Shown here: positions 6,852-9,265 of the stretch, in pieces
Layout: each line of letters begins with the position of its first letter
Numbering within the stretch: the first letter of the stretch is position 1
NCBI GenBank assembly: GCA_022545805.1
Contig: JAKEIJ010000064.1
Location: forward strand, 1-9,265
Length of the DNA: 9,265 bases
Direction: 5' to 3'
Source of the DNA: Nitrosotalea sp.
GTDB taxonomy: Archaea > Thermoproteota > Nitrososphaeria > Nitrososphaerales > Nitrosopumilaceae
Notes under the pieces: generated by a model
Seen by the model: the letters and a program-made list of their open reading frames with translations, nothing else
Databases searched by the model: none
What the model was told of the DNA's origin: nothing
Translations under genes and position numbers: made by a program

Positions 6852-7520
6852 CTACATAATAATTCTTTTTTCGCACTCATAGAGTACACGTGAAATTATG
6901 ATGTGAGCTTCAAGTGGATTTTTGTCCACAGCTATTGTCTTGTCAAAATATTCTTTATTCTTATCAAAAAATTGACCTTTTGAAAATCCTCCTACTACAA
7001 GACAAGTGTTGTTGTCTACCACTTCCGCTAATTTTTGATAAGAGCTTTTGACGCCTTTGCTTGAAAGTGCAATTGTCTGCTCTGGGTCAATTTTTCTAAT
7101 TAGATCTCCCAAGCTCATATCCTTTAATGTAAGAAGTGTATCGTTGTTCTCTTTGATCTCTCTAGTGGCATACAGTTTCTCAACAAGTCCTGTGAATCTA
7201 TGATATGATTTTGGCAATCTTACATTCTTGCCTACAGAAATAACTTTATCATCAATGGTATGAACAAACACATTCAGCTTGTCCTCAAAATAGAGAGGAA
7301 TACTACAGGCTTCAAGGAGTGAAAAATGAACAAGATCAGGTCTTCCTCTTTTTATCTCGTTCTTGATTCCCTTCATTGCAGCAAAATGCCATGAGACATC
7401 AAGTAAAATTTCAGACGGTTTTTTGTTAAATCTTCTGGCAGATGCTGTAACAGAATTGTGTCTATGCATCTCTTTAGGTACTAATTCTAATGCAGATTCT
7501 GCTATTACAAGCGAGAGCAA
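6852..7520 (-). CDS. nep1: Ribosome biogenesis protein Nep1 (16S rRNA pseudouridine N1-methyltransferase)
   Basis: Nep1/Emg1 is a SPOUT-class enzyme that uses S-adenosylmethionine to methylate N1 of a pseudouridine in helix 35 of small-subunit rRNA, and it assists 30S assembly. The 222 residues show the family landmarks: LVIAESALELVP (4-15), HNSVTASARR (21-30), ILLDVSWH (38-45), the RGRPD motif (58-62), RLPKSYHRFTGLVEKL (101-116), LSSKG (152-156) and VVGGFSKG (175-182), where the trefoil knot binds the cofactor. Length is normal for archaeal Nep1. The TTG start at 7518-7520 is chosen because the conserved first strand begins two codons later and an in-frame stop lies four codons upstream. The gene diverges from rnp4 with 34 bases between, and tRNA-Gly follows it. 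Confidence 0.95.
   Translation of the reverse strand: MLSLVIAESALELVPKEMHRHNSVTASARRFNKKPSEILLDVSWHFAAMKGIKNEIKRGRPDLVHFSLLEACSIPLYFEDKLNVFVHTIDDKVISVGKNVRLPKSYHRFTGLVEKLYATREIKENNDTLLTLKDMSLGDLIRKIDPEQTIALSSKGVKSSYQKLAEVVDNNTCLVVGGFSKGQFFDKNKEYFDKTIAVDKNPLEAHIIISRVLYECEKRIIM
6854..6865 (-). promoter_or_regulatory. Candidate TATA box of tRNA-Gly
   Basis: On the - strand GAATTATTATGT lies with its centre about 28 bases before the tRNA 5' end, the normal archaeal TATA distance. It falls over the last codons and stop of nep1, so the tRNA promoter seems to be embedded in that gene. Confidence 0.4.
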
Positions 7521-7554
7521 GATTGTATTTTAAGGGTGGGAATTATTAAACAAC
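7521..7554. promoter_or_regulatory. Shared 34-base divergent promoter region of nep1 and rnp4
   Basis: Only 34 bases separate the two divergent start codons. On the + strand TGTATTTTAA (7524-7533) is centred about 26 bases before the rnp4 ATG. On the - strand TTTAATAAT (complement of about 7541-7549) is centred about 25 bases before the nep1 TTG. Both distances fit TATA boxes of leaderless transcripts, so the two promoters would interleave. Confidence 0.5.
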
Positions 7555-7866
7555 ATGAAACCTGCAATTAAGGATCTCTTGATAGAACGAATGCAAATTC
7601 TAATTAAAAATGCCATGTCAAACGCAAAATCTAATCCTGAATTGGCAGAAAGACAAGCAACACTTGCCAAGAGACTTTGCACGAAATACCGTATTAGGAT
7701 GCCATATGAATTGCGGGCAAATTATTGCAAAAAATGTAAAAAATTCATAGTACCAGGATTTACAGCACGAGTAAGAATAGGAAGAAGTAATGTAAAATCA
7801 ATACGCATTACATGTAGTTTTTGTAATCATACATACAGAAAGATAATTAAAAAACAAATTCTATAG
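7555..7866 (+). CDS. rnp4: RNase P protein component 4 (Rpp21/Rpr2 family)
   Basis: This is one of the protein subunits of archaeal RNase P, which removes 5' leaders from precursor tRNAs; in the family it pairs with Rpp29 to help the RNA subunit bind substrate. The 103 residues have an N-terminal helical part (about 1-50) with the AERQATLAKRLCTKYRIRMP segment typical of Rpp21, then a zinc ribbon with ligands C58-X2-C61 and C87-X2-C90. The C-terminus is basic (RKIIKK), fitting RNA binding. Length is normal for archaeal members. The ATG start is the first codon after a likely TATA box. It sits beside nep1 and tRNA-Gly on one side and rps19e on the other. Confidence 0.93.
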   Translation: MKPAIKDLLIERMQILIKNAMSNAKSNPELAERQATLAKRLCTKYRIRMPYELRANYCKKCKKFIVPGFTARVRIGRSNVKSIRITCSFCNHTYRKIIKKQIL

Positions 7867-7874
7867 GTCAATGA

Positions 7875-7882
7875 TTTATAAG
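7875..7882 (+). promoter_or_regulatory. Candidate TATA box of rps19e
   Basis: TTTATAAG is centred about 28 bases before the ATG at 7906, the expected distance if transcription begins at or very near the start codon. No Shine-Dalgarno sequence lies between them. It would also drive the PDCD5-family gene. Confidence 0.6.
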
Positions 7883-7905
7883 ACGAACTTTGAATTTTGG
7901 TTTTT

Positions 7906-8358
7906 ATGGCAAAGGCATACGATGTACCAGCGGATTTACTGATCGGTAGATTAACTGAGACTCTAAAGAAAGAAGATATCGTACAGCCAAGCTGGATTCC
8001 TTTTGTTAAAACTGGTGCTCATGCAGTAAAACCTCCGCAACAAAGTGATTGGTATTACACAAGATGTGCATCTCTTCTAAGAAAAATTTACTTGCACGGA
8101 CCTATAGGAATAAATGATTTGAGATCAATGTATGGTGGTACAAAACCTGTTGGTTATGGAGGAGCACATCACAGAGATGCTGGTGGCGCAATAATCCGAA
8201 CAGCCGTACATAGCTTAGAAAAATTAGGTTATTTGGATAAGGTTGAAGGAAAAGGTAGAACAATATCTCATGAAGGCATGAAAAAACTTGATAGACTGTC
8301 AACTGAGATCTTGAACGAATTAATCACAAAGAATCCAAATCTGAAGAAATATTCCTAG
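7906..8358 (+). CDS. rps19e: Small-subunit ribosomal protein eS19 (S19e)
   Basis: eS19 is a winged-helix protein of the 30S head found in archaea and eukaryotes but not bacteria, with a role in small-subunit maturation. The 150-residue product starts MAKAYDVPADLLI and contains QPSWIPFVKTG (27-37), DWYYTRCASLLRKIY (48-62), and the loop GGTKPVGYGGAHHRDAGG (77-94), all hallmark stretches. Full length for an archaeal homologue. ATG 7906 is preferred over an in-frame TTG at 7897 because it follows a TATA box at the leaderless distance and matches the usual N-terminus. The gene is 7 bases from the PDCD5-family gene, so the two are probably one operon. Confidence 0.96.
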   Translation: MAKAYDVPADLLIGRLTETLKKEDIVQPSWIPFVKTGAHAVKPPQQSDWYYTRCASLLRKIYLHGPIGINDLRSMYGGTKPVGYGGAHHRDAGGAIIRTAVHSLEKLGYLDKVEGKGRTISHEGMKKLDRLSTEILNELITKNPNLKKYS

Positions 8359-8365
8359 TAGTATC

Positions 8366-8644
8366 ATGAGCTCTCATAATTCAAATGATGATAGAAATCC
8401 AAGCGATGCAGAAGTTTCTGCTTTAAAGGAAAATGCACTAAAGACACTTCTTACGGCTGAAGCAAGACTAAGACTGAACAATGTTAGATTGGTTAAACCT
8501 GAACTTGCTGCAATGGTTGAAAACTATCTTTTAGGATTGGCATCCCAAGGAAGGCTAAATTCACAAATTTCTGATGATCAACTAAAGCAAATTCTACTGT
8601 CTACCCAGCAACCCAAAAGAGATTTCAAGATTAACCGCAAGTAG
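8366..8644 (+). CDS. PDCD5-family DNA-binding protein (TFAR19)
   Basis: The 92-residue protein is mostly helical. After a short polar N-terminus (about 1-15) it shows the PDCD5 core: KTLLTAEARLRLNNVRLVKP (26-45), MVENYLLGLASQGRL and ISDDQLKQILL, then a basic tail RDFKINRK. It is slightly short for the family because the N-terminal helix is reduced. Archaeal members bind DNA or act with translation and chaperone factors; the exact role is unsettled. The gene starts 7 bases after rps19e. The rps19e-pdcd5 pair is common in archaea, and co-transcription is likely. Confidence 0.92.
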   Translation: MSSHNSNDDRNPSDAEVSALKENALKTLLTAEARLRLNNVRLVKPELAAMVENYLLGLASQGRLNSQISDDQLKQILLSTQQPKRDFKINRK

Positions 8645-8656
8645 ATCTTTCTAGGG

Positions 8657-8667
8657 AAAATATATTA
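8657..8667 (+). promoter_or_regulatory. Candidate TATA box of the MDR reductase gene
   Basis: AAAATATATTA lies about 29 bases before the ATG at 8692, again the distance for a transcript starting at the start codon. This suggests the reductase gene has its own promoter rather than being the third gene of the rps19e operon. Confidence 0.55.
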
Positions 8668-8691
8668 GGGGTAAATTGGACGATTACAAAT

Positions 8692-9265
8692 ATGAAAGCA
8701 GTTGTTTATGACAAATATGCTCCAAATGACGATTACAAATCAATCCTAAGTGTAAAAGAAATAGCTGATCCAAAACCAAAACCAAATGAAGTTGTTTTTC
8801 GGGTCAAGGCAGCAGCCCTAAACTATAACGATATCTGGGGAATGAGAGGACAACCAGTTGCCGTACCATTACCACATGTCTCAGGTTCTGATGCCGCAGG
8901 TGAAGTTATTGCAATAGGAGAAGACGTTACAAATTTCAAAGTTGGTGATAGAGTTGTTTCGCATTCTAACATGGCATGCAGAGTATGTGAAGCATGTACT
9001 GACGGACGTGAATATGATTGCACAAAAAGAACCATCTGGGGATTCCAAACAGGACCTACATGGGGTGCATTCTCTGAAATCACACATTTGCCTGAAGTTA
9101 ATGTTGCAAAAATTCCAGAAGGCGTAAGCTTTGATGAAGCTGCAGCAGCTTCTATGACACTACTTACATCATGGCACATGCTTGTAGGAAGGGCAAGAAT
9201 TCGTCCTGGACAAACAGTCCTTATCATGGGTGGAGGTTCTGGTGTGGGAAGCTTTGGAATTCAGA
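8692..9265 (+). CDS. MDR-family NAD(P)-dependent reductase, crotonyl-CoA-reductase-like, 3'-partial
   Basis: The first 191 residues of a medium-chain dehydrogenase/reductase are present; the gene runs off the window. The GroES-like domain has a structural zinc lobe C96-X2-C99-X2-C102-X7-C110, and the nucleotide-binding domain begins at GGGSGVG (180-186). The catalytic zinc ligands of alcohol dehydrogenases look absent: the usual cysteine region reads LNYNDIW (43-49), and GHE is replaced by GSD (65-67). LNYN.W, HVSGSDAAGEV and RTIWGFQT resemble crotonyl-CoA carboxylase/reductase and acryloyl-CoA-reductase-like proteins more than alcohol dehydrogenases. Likely reaction: reduction of an activated double bond with NAD(P)H. 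In an autotrophic thaumarchaeon this could be acryloyl-CoA reduction, but that is inference. An annotation as plain zinc alcohol dehydrogenase would probably mislead. Confidence 0.85.
   Translation, partial: MKAVVYDKYAPNDDYKSILSVKEIADPKPKPNEVVFRVKAAALNYNDIWGMRGQPVAVPLPHVSGSDAAGEVIAIGEDVTNFKVGDRVVSHSNMACRVCEACTDGREYDCTKRTIWGFQTGPTWGAFSEITHLPEVNVAKIPEGVSFDEAAAASMTLLTSWHMLVGRARIRPGQTVLIMGGGSGVGSFGIQ

Noticed and set aside
7897..7905. TTG at 7897 as the rps19e start
   Set aside because: ATG 7906 matches the family N-terminus and stands at the right distance from the TATA box.
8366..8691. Ribosomal protein L39e or L31e gene after the PDCD5 gene, as in many archaea
   Set aside because: Only 47 bases separate the PDCD5-family stop from the reductase start, and no such gene is present.
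8823..9227. 134-codon open frame on the - strand
   Set aside because: It lies entirely opposite the MDR reductase, whose zinc and nucleotide-binding motifs show that the + frame is the coding one; codon bias opens the reverse frame.

Overview
This window looks like chromosomal DNA from an archaeon, most likely an ammonia-oxidising thaumarchaeon (Nitrososphaerota, Nitrosopumilus-like). That assignment is inference. It rests on archaeal-type genes (Nep1, RNase P component 4, ribosomal protein eS19, a PDCD5-family protein), a tRNA-Gly with no encoded CCA, AT-rich DNA, several TATA boxes 25-30 bases before start codons, a B12-dependent ribonucleotide reductase, and secreted proteins with a W-rich C-terminal repeat I associate with thaumarchaeal surface proteins.

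Bases 1-4402 are a ribonucleotide reductase (RNR) region. A 5'-truncated NrdD-family gene (1-1523) has a zinc ribbon but lacks the cysteines and the glycyl-radical tail needed for class III catalysis, so it looks like a pseudoenzyme. A 111-base gap carries promoter-like sequence. Then comes an unannotated 37-codon ORF (1635-1748) with a 7-base Shine-Dalgarno match. Its TGA overlaps the TTG start of nrdJ (1745-4402), a complete class II RNR with an ATP cone and all expected catalytic and redox cysteines. The small ORF and the dead NrdD relative are the most unusual parts of the window.

Bases 4403-6743 hold two adjacent exported proteins on the + strand. The first is a membrane-anchored TIM-barrel glycosidase-like protein whose expected acid/base Asn-Glu pair reads Gly-Ser. 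The second is a secreted HELLH putative metallopeptidase ending in two copies of a 34-residue W-rich repeat. Both look like cell-surface proteins.

Bases 6758-7520 are on the - strand: nep1 followed by tRNA-Gly(UCC), whose promoter appears to lie over the 3' end of nep1. nep1 diverges from rnp4 across only 34 bases. rnp4 (RNase P), rps19e and a PDCD5-family gene then run on the + strand, so 6758-8644 is an RNA-processing and ribosome cluster. The window ends inside an MDR-family reductase (8692-9265) that resembles crotonyl-CoA reductases.

No mobile element, CRISPR array, intein or rRNA was seen, and no gene-free stretch exceeds about 220 bases.
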